Below are positions 26,861 to 37,800 of a stretch of 64,000 nucleotides of DNA, piece after piece. The stretch covers positions 4,501,357-4,565,356 of the forward strand of contig NZ_CP036343.1 in assembly GCF_007746795.1 (NCBI RefSeq), read 5' to 3'. A program made the position numbers and the translations under genes. The DNA is from Gimesia algae. Lineage in GTDB: Bacteria; Planctomycetota; Planctomycetia; Planctomycetales; Planctomycetaceae. The stretch's first letter is position 1. Each line of letters begins with the position of its first letter. The notes under the pieces were generated by a model, which saw only the letters and a list, made by a program, of their open reading frames with translations, was not told where the DNA came from and searched no databases.

Positions 26861-28291
26861 CTAAGTCTGTTCTTCCCGCTGCTTCTGATACTCCTTAAGC
26901 TTTCGATACAGGGTTCGTTCTCCGATGCCCAGCATCTTGGCAGCTTCTTCCCGTTTGCCATCTGCCAGGTCAAGGGCGCGTTCGATGTAGTAACGCTCGA
27001 CCTCCGAGAAAGGGCGTCCGATCAGGAAATCAGCGCCTGAACGATCTGAAGTATAACTGCTGTCCCCCTCGGGTCCTGATACTGGCACAATTTCTTCAGG
27101 CAGGTCATCCAGGTCCAGAATTCCATCAGTATCCAGCACGAGCATTCGCTCGGCCGCATTTTTGAGCTGGCGAATATTACCGGGCCAGTCATAGGACATC
27201 AGGGCACGCCGTGCGGCACGCGAAACACCATCGTAAGGTTTATTATATTGCGACGACAGCTCTTTCAAAAAATGGTCTGTGAGCAGTGGTATGTCTCCAC
27301 GTCGTTCGCGCAAAGGGGGCAACTCGATTTTGACGACGGAGAGTCTATAGTACAGATCCTGGCGAAACGTGCCTTTTTTTACCATCTCCAGCAGATCCGC
27401 ATTGGTCGCTGCCACCAGTCGAACATTCAGGCTAATCTCTTCGTTCATTCCCAGACGGGCTATTTTTCGATCCTCAAGGACGCGTAACAGTTTGATCTGC
27501 GTCTGCATCGGCATCTCACCGACCTCATCCAGAAACAGCGTGCCTCCGTTCGCATGTTCGAACTTTCCAATTCGTTTGCCTACCGCTCCGGTAAAAGCCC
27601 CCTGCTCATGACCAAACAGTTCGCTTTCCAGAATACTGTCTGGCAACGCGGATATATTGAGGGGCACGAACGGCTTACTTTTGCGTTCGCTGTTCTGATG
27701 AATCGCGCGAGCCACCAGTTCTTTCCCCGTGCCACTCTCCCCTTCAATCAGCACGGTACTGTTGGTCGAAGCGACGTTTTTCAGCTTATCGACAATCTTA
27801 TGCAACTGCGGCGTATTACCGATCACACCTTCAAAGCCAAATTTTTCATCCAACCGTCGGTGTAGTTCTGCATTTCGTCGCATCAGTCGCACTCGTGTGG
27901 ATGCTTTCTCCACCGCGTTGCGTAGCTCGTTGATATCCAGGGGCTTAGTCAGATAGGTATATGCGCCCAGCTGCATCGCGGTGACTGCTGAGTTGATGGA
28001 TCCATGGCCGGTCAACACGATGACTTCTGCATCCGGCAGTTCGTCTTTCGCAGTCCGCAGGATCGCCAACCCATCTACGCCATCCATGCGCAAGTCCGTA
28101 ATCACGATATCAGCCGTTTCGCTTTCGATCAGTTTGGCGCCCTGTTCACCGGAAGTGGCAATTTTGCAATCGCAGCCAACCCGTTCCAGACTTTCTGCAA
28201 CAGCCTGCGCATGGGCTTCATCGTCATCAATAATTAATACGCGAATGACGATCGATTCCAGATCGGTTTCCGTGGCGTCTTTCGAGCTCAT
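26861..28291 (-). CDS. Sigma-54-dependent NtrC-family response regulator
   Basis: 476 residues. Receiver domain at 17-135 with the acidic pair in DDDE (22-25), phospho-acceptor Asp66 (VITDLRMDG) and Lys116 (LTKPLD). AAA+ domain at about 155-385 with Walker A GESGTGKE (184-191), GAFTGA loop (231-236, contacts sigma-54) and Walker [12 protein letters not shown]. Fis-type helix-turn-helix at about 440-470 ([19 protein letters not shown]). It activates sigma-54 promoters when phosphorylated. The kinase gene is 163 bases upstream on the same strand. Target genes are not identifiable from the window. Confidence 0.95.
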   Translation of the reverse strand: MSSKDATETDLESIVIRVLIIDDDEAHAQAVAESLERVGCDCKIATSGEQGAKLIESETADIVITDLRMDGVDGLAILRTAKDELPDAEVIVLTGHGSINSAVTAMQLGAYTYLTKPLDINELRNAVEKASTRVRLMRRNAELHRRLDEKFGFEGVIGNTPQLHKIVDKLKNVASTNSTVLIEGESGTGKELVARAIHQNSERKSKPFVPLNISALPDSILESELFGHEQGAFTGAVGKRIGKFEHANGGTLFLDEVGEMPMQTQIKLLRVLEDRKIARLGMNEEISLNVRLVAATNADLLEMVKKGTFRQDLYYRLSVVKIELPPLRERRGDIPLLTDHFLKELSSQYNKPYDGVSRAARRALMSYDWPGNIRQLKNAAERMLVLDTDGILDLDDLPEEIVPVSGPEGDSSYTSDRSGADFLIGRPFSEVERYYIERALDLADGKREEAAKMLGIGERTLYRKLKEYQKQREEQT

Positions 28292-28454
28292 TGAGCGGAC
28301 TCTCTACCTTTCTAAATTGGTTGGGAAAACGCTTTCCCGCGAAGAACACTGGTTGAATATTACGAACGTGGTTTGAACAGATCTCTGCCGGACCAGCCAG
28401 TCCCCATCATATTCAAGTCAGAAATACAAATAAATTCCCGGGAGTTGTCAAAAT

Positions 28455-29189
28455 TCAGCAAACGGGAAATGAAATCGTGAAACGGGTTCCTCTTCCCTGT
28501 TCACTTTCACATTCAATTGTCCCGTGATGTGCATCGATAATCTTTTTGACCGTCGGCAGTCCCAGGCCATTGCCCCCCGGCTTTGTGGAAAAGAAAGTAT
28601 CAAAAATACGTGATTTGACTTTTTCATCGATGCCTTTTCCATTATCGATGATGTCGAGATAGACCATGCCATCTTTATGCGATGTCTGCAGTTCAATCAG
28701 ACCGCCAGCGGGCATTGCCTGAATCACATTTAATGCCAGATTCATCAGCACCTGCCGAAACAATGCCTGATCTATCTGAACCTGCGGCAGGTCGGCGTCG
28801 AAATGCGGGCTGATTTCGATCGACGCATCGCGGGCCTGGGGTCTGAAAAAATCGATAAAGTCACTCACCAGGTCATTCAGGTTGGCAGAACTCAAGGCCA
28901 GTTTGCCCACCCGGGCAAACTGCAGGAAGGCATCCAGAATATCCTGCAAGTGTTTACATTCCTTCTGGACGTTCTCCACCTTCTTCAGCATCCGATGTTT
29001 CGCAGGGACGTCCAGTGTTTCCAGATCTTCAGTGAGTAGTTCCAGGTTCAGACTCATCGTCGAAAGTGGATTTTTGATTTCGTGAGCCAGCCCCCCTGCC
29101 AGCGTCGCGATTTCGGAATACTGCGCCTCGAACTTTTCACGTTCTTCAACGCTCAACGGACTTTCGTTTATTGCAGATGATCTTGTCAT
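28455..29189 (-). CDS. Soluble histidine kinase (NtrB/AtoS-like core)
   Basis: 244 residues from ATG 29189, with GGA eight bases upstream; the frame stays open to 29246 but the extension has no support. DHp domain with the H-box LAGGLAHEIKNPLS, phospho-acceptor His36. HATPase domain: N-box LMNLALNVIQAMPAGG, G1 IDNGKGID, G2 PGGNGLGLPTVKKI, and a final GTRFTISFP. No membrane segment and no PAS or other sensor domain, so the input must come from a partner protein or the cytoplasm. Followed by the NtrC-type regulator, which is its probable partner. Confidence 0.93.
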   Translation of the reverse strand: MTRSSAINESPLSVEEREKFEAQYSEIATLAGGLAHEIKNPLSTMSLNLELLTEDLETLDVPAKHRMLKKVENVQKECKHLQDILDAFLQFARVGKLALSSANLNDLVSDFIDFFRPQARDASIEISPHFDADLPQVQIDQALFRQVLMNLALNVIQAMPAGGLIELQTSHKDGMVYLDIIDNGKGIDEKVKSRIFDTFFSTKPGGNGLGLPTVKKIIDAHHGTIECESEQGRGTRFTISFPVC

Positions 29190-29260
29190 AGAATTTTCCA
29201 GATCGTCCAGGAAAAGAGGCCTCCGGCAAACTACTGCCAGAGCCATATCTATAAAAATAA

Positions 29261-29298
29261 AACGATGAAGTCATCTCACGGCGAGCTCCTTCATCGTT
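29261..29298 (-). terminator. Bidirectional terminator after rpsO-pnp
   Basis: Stem AACGATGAAG / CTTCATCGTT (10 bases) with an 18-base loop. T-rich tracts flank it on both strands (TTTTATTTTTAT after it on the minus strand), so it ends the pnp transcript 33 bases after its stop. It also lies just upstream of the kinase gene, insulating that operon. Confidence 0.75.
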
Positions 29299-29330
29299 TT
29301 TTATTTTCTCAGATTAAAGAGAATCTTCTC

Positions 29331-31466
29331 TTACTCTTCTTCTGCTTCTGTATCAACATCGCCGTTGCTCTCACCAGCCTGTTCGGCCAGTACCGCTTTC
29401 CGGGATAATTTAACACGATTCTGATCATCAACAGCAATCACCTTCACCTGCAGACGGTCACCCATTTTGCAGATATCGCTGACCGACTTGACGAATCCAT
29501 CAGACAGTTCGCTGATATGACACAGTCCATCTTTACCGGGAGCGATTTCGATGAAAGCACCAAACTCTTTGATAGAGCTGACCACACCATCATAGATTCG
29601 GCCGACGCGAATTTCTTCTGTCAAAGCTTCAATATGAGCCATGGCTTTTTCGACTATCGAAACGTTTCCACCAGAAACAGTCACAGTACCATCATCCTGA
29701 ATATCGATGGAGGCACCGGTTTCTTCCTGAATCGCACGAATCGTTTTTCCACCAGGACCAATCAACAGACCGATTTTTTCGGGATTGATCTTGGTCTGAT
29801 GCAGACGGGGTGCATAGGCAGAAATCTCTGCACGCGGGCGACGAATCGCAGTCAGCATGGTTCGCAACAGTTCCAGACGGGCCTTTTTAGCCTGTTCCAG
29901 AGTTGCTCGAATGATTTCTTCGTTGATTCCATCATTCTTGAGGTCCAGCTGAATCCCGGTGATCCCTTTCTGAGTACCGGCCACTTTGAAGTCCATATCA
30001 CAGAAATGGTCTTCGTCACCAATGATGTCAGTCAGAATCTTATATTCTTTTCCTTTGGTCACCAGACCGATGGAAATACCGGCCACAGGCTGACGTAGCG
30101 GCACACCGGCATCCATCAGAGCCAGAGTCGCTGAGCAGACAGAAGCCATGGAACTACTGCCGTTTGATTCCAGAATGTCTGAAATCACGCGGATCGTATA
30201 TGGAAAATCTTCTTCGTTCGGCAGCACTGGTAAAACAGAACGTTCTGCCAGACAACCGTGACCGATTTCGCGACGTCCTGGTCCTCTGATCGGTCGGCAT
30301 TCGCCCACTGAGAAAGAGGGGAAGTAGTAATGCAACATGAACTGCTGCAGCTCTTCTTCAAACAGACCATCGACCCGTTGTTTATCGCGTGAGGTTCCCA
30401 GTGTGACGGTTGCCATGGACTGAGTTTCACCACGGGTGAAGACGGCTGAACCGTGCACTCGCGGCAGCGTTCCTGTTTCGCAGAAAACATCTCGCAGAAC
30501 GTCAGGAGCCCGCCCATCCAGTCGACGACCGGTAATCGCCATTTCGCGGACTGCTTTGGCTTCCAGATCATGGAATGCTTCTTTGAAATCGCCAATAGTA
30601 GCGCCGTCTTCAGTCGTGTCGGCACCTTCCGGGAAGAACTTGGTAATCAGTTCTTCCTGAATGGCTTTAGCACCATCACGTCGTTCTGCTTTCACTGTGC
30701 TCTGCATGGCAGAACTCAGTTTCTGGAAAACGGCATCATCCAGTTTGGCCACAAACGGATTTTCCGGAGGCGCTTCGTATTCGAAGGGCTTGATGCCTGC
30801 TTTTTCCCGCAGTTCCAGCTGTAATTTGCAGATTTTCGCCAGTTCTTTATGGGCGAGCATAATGGCTTCTGCCATTTCGTCTTCCGGAATCTGGTTTCCG
30901 AAACCTTCGATCATCAGCACCGATTCGACGGTTCCAGCCACAATCAGATCCAGATCACCTTCAGCAATCTGTTCGTGATTCGGGAAGACAATTAACTCAC
31001 CATCAATACGACCGATGCGAACGGCACCGATAGGTCCCTGGAAGGGAACGGGTGAGAGACAGAGTGCCGCTGAGGCACCATTGATTGACAGTACGTCCGG
31101 CTCATTGACGCCATCACAGGACATCACGTTGGACTGAATCTGCAGTTCGTCGTGAAATCCCTTGGGGAACAGCGGACGAATGGGACGGTCTGTTAAACGA
31201 GCCGTCAAAATTTCTTTGGTCGTAGGACGACCTTCACGTTTTAAAAATCCACCAGGGAATTTACCGGCGGCCGCAGCACGTTCCCGATAATCAACCGTCA
31301 GTGGAAAAAAATCAATTCCGGGTCTTCCCGGCCCTGTTGCTGCTGCAACAAATACTACTGTTTCACCATACTGAACCAGGACAGAACCCGCTGCCTGTTT
31401 CGCTAACTGACCAGTTGTAAGACTAAGTTTCTGTCCGCCAACCTCACATTCAACAACTACTTTCAC
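29331..31466 (-). CDS. pnp: Polyribonucleotide nucleotidyltransferase (PNPase)
   Basis: 711 residues from a GTG start at 31466, with AGGA seven bases upstream. Two RNase PH-like core domains: RPLFPKGFHDELQIQSNVMS in the first, and RRLDGRAPDVLRDVFCETG plus GPGRREIGHGCLAERS in the second, with catalytic acids in the second core. KH domain near 570-630 (GLLIGPGGKTIRAIQEETGA), S1 domain near 635-695 (VGRIYDGVVSSIKEFGAFIEI). An acidic tail follows. It degrades RNA 3' to 5' by phosphorolysis and can polymerise NDPs; in cells it is part of the RNA decay machinery. It follows rpsO, the usual bacterial arrangement. Confidence 0.98.
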   Translation of the reverse strand: MKVVVECEVGGQKLSLTTGQLAKQAAGSVLVQYGETVVFVAAATGPGRPGIDFFPLTVDYRERAAAAGKFPGGFLKREGRPTTKEILTARLTDRPIRPLFPKGFHDELQIQSNVMSCDGVNEPDVLSINGASAALCLSPVPFQGPIGAVRIGRIDGELIVFPNHEQIAEGDLDLIVAGTVESVLMIEGFGNQIPEDEMAEAIMLAHKELAKICKLQLELREKAGIKPFEYEAPPENPFVAKLDDAVFQKLSSAMQSTVKAERRDGAKAIQEELITKFFPEGADTTEDGATIGDFKEAFHDLEAKAVREMAITGRRLDGRAPDVLRDVFCETGTLPRVHGSAVFTRGETQSMATVTLGTSRDKQRVDGLFEEELQQFMLHYYFPSFSVGECRPIRGPGRREIGHGCLAERSVLPVLPNEEDFPYTIRVISDILESNGSSSMASVCSATLALMDAGVPLRQPVAGISIGLVTKGKEYKILTDIIGDEDHFCDMDFKVAGTQKGITGIQLDLKNDGINEEIIRATLEQAKKARLELLRTMLTAIRRPRAEISAYAPRLHQTKINPEKIGLLIGPGGKTIRAIQEETGASIDIQDDGTVTVSGGNVSIVEKAMAHIEALTEEIRVGRIYDGVVSSIKEFGAFIEIAPGKDGLCHISELSDGFVKSVSDICKMGDRLQVKVIAVDDQNRVKLSRKAVLAEQAGESNGDVDTEAEEE

Positions 31467-31520
31467 AATATGTTCCTAATTCTTTTCCGACAAACCGACA
31501 CAGAGGAGCAAACATCGAAC

Positions 31521-31790
31521 CTATTTTCGGATGTTTAACTTCTCCAGAATTTCCCTATAGCTTTCTGCACTTTTCTTATGCAAGTAATCCAGCAGACTAC
31601 GGCGACGACTGACCATCTGCAGCAAACCTCTTCGGCTGGCGTGATCTTTCGAATTTGACCGTAAATGCTCTGTTAAATTAACAATCCGTTCTGTAAGTAC
31701 AGCAATCTGCACTTCAGCAGATCCGGTATCCCCTGTTTTGGACTGATATTCTTGAATCAATTCTGCTCTTCGTTCCTGCGTGACTGACAT
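31521..31790 (-). CDS. rpsO: 30S ribosomal protein S15
   Basis: 89 residues, the standard length. Motifs [48 protein letters not shown] and LLDYLHKK are those of S15, which binds 16S rRNA helices 20-22 early in 30S assembly. Followed by pnp, as in most bacteria, and co-transcribed from upstream. In E. coli S15 represses its own mRNA through a leader pseudoknot; the leader here has a 7-base hairpin but I cannot show the pseudoknot. Confidence 0.98.
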   Translation of the reverse strand: MSVTQERRAELIQEYQSKTGDTGSAEVQIAVLTERIVNLTEHLRSNSKDHASRRGLLQMVSRRRSLLDYLHKKSAESYREILEKLNIRK

Positions 31791-32010
31791 TCTTCTAACC
31801 TAAACCTTTAAAACAAACCACTTGACAAACAGAGAAGATCGGGGAAAACCCAATGCAAAGACAGCCACTACGTCCGTGTCTTGACTTCATCTGAGACTGG
31901 TAATGGCGAGAGAAAACAAAGCTATTACGCTAGCTTTCAGGGTATTTAAGGTACTTAATGTAGCAATTTGAATAGATTATTCAATGGATACGACACCTCG
32001 ATTATAAAAA
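31791..32010 (-). promoter_or_regulatory. rpsO-pnp promoter and leader
   Basis: No gene. A possible promoter on the minus strand is TTCAAA (31967-31972), 17-base spacer, TTAAAT (31944-31949). Just downstream, where transcription would begin, lies a 7-base hairpin TAGCTTT/AAAGCTA type at 31918-31937. The leader to ATG 31790 would be about 145 bases, long enough for autoregulation by S15. Confidence 0.4.
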
Positions 32011-32034
32011 CCTGTCTGAATAGAATCAGACAGG
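32011..32034 (-). terminator. Bidirectional terminator after the NfeD gene
   Basis: Nine-base perfect stem CCTGTCTGA / TCAGACAGG with a six-base loop. On the minus strand it is followed by TTTTTATAAT, so it ends the NfeD transcript; on the plus strand it is followed by GTTCTTTTTTT. Confidence 0.8.
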
Positions 32035-32117
32035 GTTCTTTTTTTCATAATCTGTTCCCGTTTAAACATGGAACACTGGACCACACCAATCGCTCAACTC
32101 ATTTAAACTCTTTGGCA

Positions 32118-34421
32118 TCAAACAGTTACCTCACGGACAACCACTTCATTCCCCTGGATATGTGCGATCTCAACCCGGGCACCAGACGGGATAAACGGCC
32201 CCTCACTGATGACATCCACCCAGACACCATCAATTTCAACCCGTCCTGCAGGACGTAAAACTGAGCAGGCCACCCCCTGCATACCGACTTCCAGATGCAG
32301 GCCTTTAACTTTTAAACTTGCTTTGCCGGGAAGCAGTTCGGGATCCAGCTGGATCTCATGAGTCGCGGGTTTCTGATAGTCGCCCGGCGGTGCCAATACA
32401 ATGGAACTCATCAGCTTTGAATCGGGTAAAAACCGATTCAATACGATCGCCAGCACAATCACCGTCACCAGTGAGGCACTCATCGTTCCCACCGTACCAG
32501 ACATGGTTGCAAAATCAGAACCGGGACGCAGTGTGTTAAAGTCCCCAAACGTCTGGCTGGCCAGGATGATCGAAGTGACCACCAGAAGCCCTCCCGAGAT
32601 ACCAAAAATACCAAAACCAGGAATCACAAAGATTTCCAGCAGGATACAGATCAGACCGATGCTGAAGATCATCACTTCCAGGTAACCGGCAGTTCCCCCT
32701 AGAAAGCGGCTCCAGAAAAACAGCCCAAAACAAAGCGCTGACATAATCCCGAACAAACCAGTCAGAGTGTAGAGCTCCAGATACACAAAGATCGCGCCCA
32801 GAATGAACAGGAAAAACGTCACAATCTGGGAATTCAAAATATAGACCAGAGTATCAACCCAGGTCCGTCCAACCGCTTTCAATTTGAGATCAGCAGGAAT
32901 TCCCAGTCGCTGCTTGAGTTCATCCAGATCCCGGACAGGCGGTTCTGCAATTTTTAATTCATGCGCCCGCCCCCCGTTCACCGTCAGCAGATTTGCCTTC
33001 CGTGATTCGGGCACGGCTGGCCCTTGAATCCACTCGCCATTTGACTGGTGAATTTCATCTTCGCTCATGTACCAGAGTTGTCCGGTTTTACTGTTTGTGA
33101 CTTCATAGACAATCAGATCTTTATCGGACATCGCCTCACAGACGGCAGCAGGTCGCCCTTTTTTTTCTGCCAACTCCTTCAACGTGACGCGTAGTGAACT
33201 CAGGATTTTTACAGGAACATGCTCAAACTGACCACCTTCTTTCATTTCAATGGGACCGGCGTCTCCCATTTGAGCCCCTGGTTGGAGGAAGATTTCATCA
33301 CAGCCCAACGCGATGATCGCGGCACTACTCATGGCATGTTTAGGGACATAAGCCACCGTTCTGACCTGACGCGAGTCCAGATTGGCGATCATGTTCGCCA
33401 GATTGGTGCCGGACATCAGGTAGCCTCCCCCTGAATCAATCTCAAACACCAGCATATTGGCACCGGAATTGATCGCTCGATTGATCTGCCGTTCGAGGAA
33501 TGCCTCAAGCAGTGGCTCAATCATCCCATCCACTTTAATCAGCATAACCTTGGGCGCGTCTCCCAGGGTGGGGTCATCGCGTAATTTTTCGCGGGGAATC
33601 CCATAGAGTTCAGCCAGCCCCCCGCGTGTGTCAGCCAGTTGCTGGACCAAGACATCCAGAGCACGGGCCTTGCTTCCGGAAAATACTCCCAGTGAGCCGA
33701 CTTCCTTAATGGTTTCGACATCAGTAATGACGGCCATATTATCCTGCAGTCGTTTTAATTCATCGGGAGTCACAATGCGGGAGATGATTTGCTTGTTTTC
33801 GCCCTCTCCCTGTTGAATTTTCACTTTCAGGACGGCTTGCTGCGGGTCCATCATCCCCAGCGCCAAGGCGCGGCTCAGTTTGGCATTGTGGCGTTTCTCA
33901 ACAATGGACAGCACGAATTCGCGTTCATCCCGATCCAGAGCTTTGCCATATCCGATGTCACCCAGTTCCGCATCCGGATGCATTACTATTTCATTACATG
34001 CCAGCGCCAGAACCACATTATTCCCAATCACCGTTTCCGGAATCCAGGCAATGGTTTTTAAATCGGATAATTGCGCGGAAGCCAGAAATTTAGCCAGTCC
34101 CTGCACCTGATGAAACGGGCTGGAACCGGGAGAGATTTTGAGAATCAGATACCCTTTTTGCCCTGTTTTGGCTGCTTCATTCTGTAATGACAAAGCGGCA
34201 TTGGTCACTCTACCGTAGGTTACTTCACCCACTGGACTCTCAATCGTCATAAACAAAGCAGGCTTTGAAGGGGGGGGATCCGCATCTGCCTTTTTCTGCT
34301 GTTCTGCAGACTGTTTCTGCGGTTTGTCTGACTCAGCCGGGTCGGCCCGCAGGGTTGAACTTCCATTGAGCACTAAAAGTCCCAGAATAAAAGCCAGTAT
34401 CATCTGGTTGACATGTTTCAT
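32118..34421 (-). CDS. NfeD-family membrane protein with two ClpP-like domains
   Basis: 767 residues from ATG 34421. Signal peptide (about 1-25), then two ClpP/SppA-fold domains in tandem. The second (about 310-420) has IDSGGGYLMSGT, the catalytic Ser in AMSSAAIIALGCDEIF (Ser365 or Ser366) and a Lys-rich helix LRVTLKELAEKKGR. The first (about 45-220) aligns with it, ending IGNNVVLALACNEIVM near residue 135, where the Ser position is Asn. Four or five membrane spans (about 535-660) follow, then an OB-fold NfeD domain at the C-terminus (PGKASLKVKGLHLEVGMQG). NfeD/SppA-like proteases cleave membrane protein remnants or work with stomatins; no stomatin gene is adjacent. Confidence 0.92.
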   Translation of the reverse strand: MKHVNQMILAFILGLLVLNGSSTLRADPAESDKPQKQSAEQQKKADADPPPSKPALFMTIESPVGEVTYGRVTNAALSLQNEAAKTGQKGYLILKISPGSSPFHQVQGLAKFLASAQLSDLKTIAWIPETVIGNNVVLALACNEIVMHPDAELGDIGYGKALDRDEREFVLSIVEKRHNAKLSRALALGMMDPQQAVLKVKIQQGEGENKQIISRIVTPDELKRLQDNMAVITDVETIKEVGSLGVFSGSKARALDVLVQQLADTRGGLAELYGIPREKLRDDPTLGDAPKVMLIKVDGMIEPLLEAFLERQINRAINSGANMLVFEIDSGGGYLMSGTNLANMIANLDSRQVRTVAYVPKHAMSSAAIIALGCDEIFLQPGAQMGDAGPIEMKEGGQFEHVPVKILSSLRVTLKELAEKKGRPAAVCEAMSDKDLIVYEVTNSKTGQLWYMSEDEIHQSNGEWIQGPAVPESRKANLLTVNGGRAHELKIAEPPVRDLDELKQRLGIPADLKLKAVGRTWVDTLVYILNSQIVTFFLFILGAIFVYLELYTLTGLFGIMSALCFGLFFWSRFLGGTAGYLEVMIFSIGLICILLEIFVIPGFGIFGISGGLLVVTSIILASQTFGDFNTLRPGSDFATMSGTVGTMSASLVTVIVLAIVLNRFLPDSKLMSSIVLAPPGDYQKPATHEIQLDPELLPGKASLKVKGLHLEVGMQGVACSVLRPAGRVEIDGVWVDVISEGPFIPSGARVEIAHIQGNEVVVREVTV

Positions 34422-34874
34422 TGTGTGACTTTCACCGTTTTCAGTATGAGATATGCAATGCCTGTGATCCAAGTGCGTTTAAGCCGGAGTTGAACCCGGA
34501 ACGGTTTCAATATCTATTATTATTGTATCATAGCCAGATACTGATCATCTGGTGTACTCTTTTTAACGAGTTTTTACACCAGTTAGATCAATTCATTTCC
34601 ACAATTATAGTCGATTTGCTGTGGTGAATTAAGCTGCTGTTTCTATGGAACGCCTCAAGATGAAGAAACTTCACAATTTTCCATTTTTGGAATAGACACT
34701 CAAACAAAAATCTTCGTTCGGGCAGAAACAATTTGAAGAACTGACATGGCATTTCGTGCTCTGCTCGCTCAGAAATTCGAAACCGGAAGATTTTCAGAGA
34801 AAACAGGTTAAATTCTCAGAATCAACCTCTTACAATACAACAGCTACTCTCAATCGACACTCCAAAGGGCAGTC
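34422..34874. other. 453-base divergent intergenic region
   Basis: Between the NfeD gene (left) and the Lhr helicase (right). No gene visible. It has a CCAGAT-N7-ATCTGG dyad at 34534-34552 and a TACAAT at 34831-34836 that could be the -10 for the helicase (poor -35). AT-rich in its left half. Confidence 0.35.
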
Positions 34875-37800
34875 ATGTCATTTTACGGCTATCACCCCAT
34901 TATCGAAAAATGGTTCCGGAAACGTTTTCAGGGTCCGACTGAACCGCAGCAACAAGGCTGGCCTTGTATCAATCGGGGTGAGCACACATTAATCTCGGCT
35001 CCGACGGGAAGTGGTAAGACGCTAACCGCCTTCCTCTCCGTCATAGACCGCCTGGTGAAACGTTCGCTGGCTGGCGACCTGGATGATGAAACCAGCGTCA
35101 TCTATGTCTCGCCACTGCGTGCTCTATCCAACGATATGCACCGTAATCTGACTCAGCCGCTCGAAGAGATTTCCGAACTGATGGAAGAAGCGGGCCTGCT
35201 GTTCACGCCGATCCGGATCGGCCTGCGTACCGGAGATACGCCTTCATCAAAGCGCGCCGCGCTCGTCAAACGGCCGCCTCATATATTAGTGACGACCCCC
35301 GAATCGCTGTATTTAATGTTAACCGGTTCCAAAGCCCGGGAAACACTCAAAACAGTAGAGACTGTGATCGTCGATGAAATCCATGCTTTATTAAGAGACA
35401 AACGTGGTTCGCACTGGTCGATCACCCTCGAACGGCTGGAAGCCCTCGTCGAACATCCCCTGCAACGCATCGGTCTGTCCGCGACACAGAAACCACTGGA
35501 TCGCGTGGCGCAGTACCTGGTCGGTAATCGACCTGAAATTGAAATCACCGCAGATCCCCCCTCTGAAACTCACAGTGATTACCCCGAGCAAACCTGTCGG
35601 ATCGTTAATATCGGGCACTCGCGTACGCTGGATGTCGCCATTCAGGTCCCGCCGTCTGAATTAAGCGCGATTTGCACTCACGAACAATGGGCAGAAGTGC
35701 TGGAACAGATTATTGAGTTAATCAACTCGCATCACAGCACGTTGATCTTTGTGAATACCCGCCGCCTCGCAGAACGCATCACTCACCAGCTTACCGAACG
35801 GCTGGGAGAGGAAGTGGTCGGCAGCCATCACGGTTCCTTATCTGCAAAAATTCGACATCGTACTGAACAGAAACTGAAAAGCGGCGAGCTGAAAGCGGTC
35901 ATCGCAACCGCCTCTCTGGAACTGGGCATCGACGTCGGCTATATCGATCTGGTTGTGCAGATTGGTTCACCGCGGGGTATCGCCACATTTTTGCAACGTA
36001 TCGGCCGCTCCGGGCATTCACTGGGTCTGGTTCCCAAAGGTCGGATCTTTGCGCTTTCGCGTGACGAACTCGTGGAAAGCATGGCTTTGGTTCGCTCGAT
36101 CAAACAGGGGATCCTGGATACCGTTCGTATGCCTGAAGCGCCCATTGATATCCTGGCGCAGCAGATCACCGCCGAAGTCGCCTGCCAGGAATGGAATACG
36201 GATGAGCTGTTTGCCACCCTGACCCGCGCCTATTCGTACCGTAATCTCAAACGGAACGACTTTGACAGCACGATCCAGTTCCTCAGCGAAGGGATCAGCA
36301 GCACCTCTGGCCGCAGCCGTGTTTACCTGCATCATGACCAGGTTCAGAACCGCGTTCGCAGCCGCAAAAATGCCCGTCTCGTCTCCACCATGAACGGCGG
36401 CGCGATCCCCGAAATTGCCTCGTACCGCGTGGTCACCGAAGACGATCAGACCGTGGTCGGCTCCGTCGATGAAGATTTCGCTGTTGAAAGTATGGCTGGC
36501 GATATCTTTCTGCTGGGTAATACATCCTGGCAGATTCGCTATGTACGTGGCGGGGATGTCACCGTGGTCGACGCGCATGGGGCACCCCCTTCGATCCCGT
36601 TCTGGTTCGGCGAAGCGCCCGGGCGTTCGCTGGAACTGTCAACGGAAATCTCCCACTTAAGAGAAGAACTCGAACGCCGCATCGAAGATGCCGAGCAGGC
36701 GATTCTCTGGCTCTCACAGGAAACCAATACCGACGAATGGGGCAGTAAACAGATCGTAGAATACTTCCAGGCACAGAAAGCCGCCCTGGGAGTCGTGCCC
36801 ACGCAAAAACGGGTTGTGTTTGAACGGTTCTTTGACGAATCGGGGGGCATGCAACTGGTGATCCACGCGCCCTTTGGAGGTGACATCAACCGCGCCTGGG
36901 GCTATACGATGCGGAAACGTTTCTGCCGTTCTTATAACTTCGAACTGCAGGCGACCGCCGACGATAACGGCATTATTCTTTCACTGGGTCCGCAGCACAG
37001 CTTCCCGCTGGAGAGCCTGTTCAGCATGCTCAACACCCGAAATGTGCAACAGCTGTCCGAACAGGCGATTCTGGATCACCCCATGTTCCACGTGCGCTGG
37101 CGCTGGAATGTGACACGGGCTTTACTGGTCTCCCGCATGCAGAACGGCAAAAAAGTTCCGCCACCACTGCAGCGTTTTCGTGCGGAAGATTTACTCACAG
37201 CGGTTTTCCCGCGGCTGACGGGCTGCCCCGAAAATGAAATCGGCGAGATCGTCCGCCCCGATCATATTCTCGTCGATCAGACACTCACCGACTGCCTGAA
37301 TGAACAACTTGATATTGGGGGCTTGAAAAACGTCCTGCTCGAAATTGAACAGGGCACGTTGAAGCTGATCCCCCGTGACACTCGGGAACCGTCTCCCTTC
37401 TGCTATGAACTGCTTAACTCCAGTCCTTACACCTTTCTGGATGGAGGCGAAGCGCAGGAACGCCGGGCGCGGGCAGTCGCGACGCGCCATACGCTTTCTG
37501 TGGAAAGTGTGGAAGATCTGGGAAGGCTCTCTCCGGAAGCGATCGCCCAGGTGTGTCAGGAAGCGCAACCTGTCGTCCGTAATGCCGATGAATTCCATGA
37601 CGTGCTACTGGGGCGCATTCATCTTCCCATTCATGAACGACCTGAGTGGGCTGACTGGTATCAGGAACTGGAAGCGACCGGACGTGCCACTACACTGTCC
37701 CGAACAGAACAACCTTCCGAACAGGTTTCTGCACACAGCTGGGTTGCCACGGAACGACTGCCGGCGGCATTGGCTGCCTTTCCGGACAGCCAGCATGCTC

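Noticed and set aside
31822..31850. TTGACA on the plus strand in the rpsO leader as a promoter
   Set aside because: No plausible -10 and no plus-strand gene follows before the terminator at 32011.
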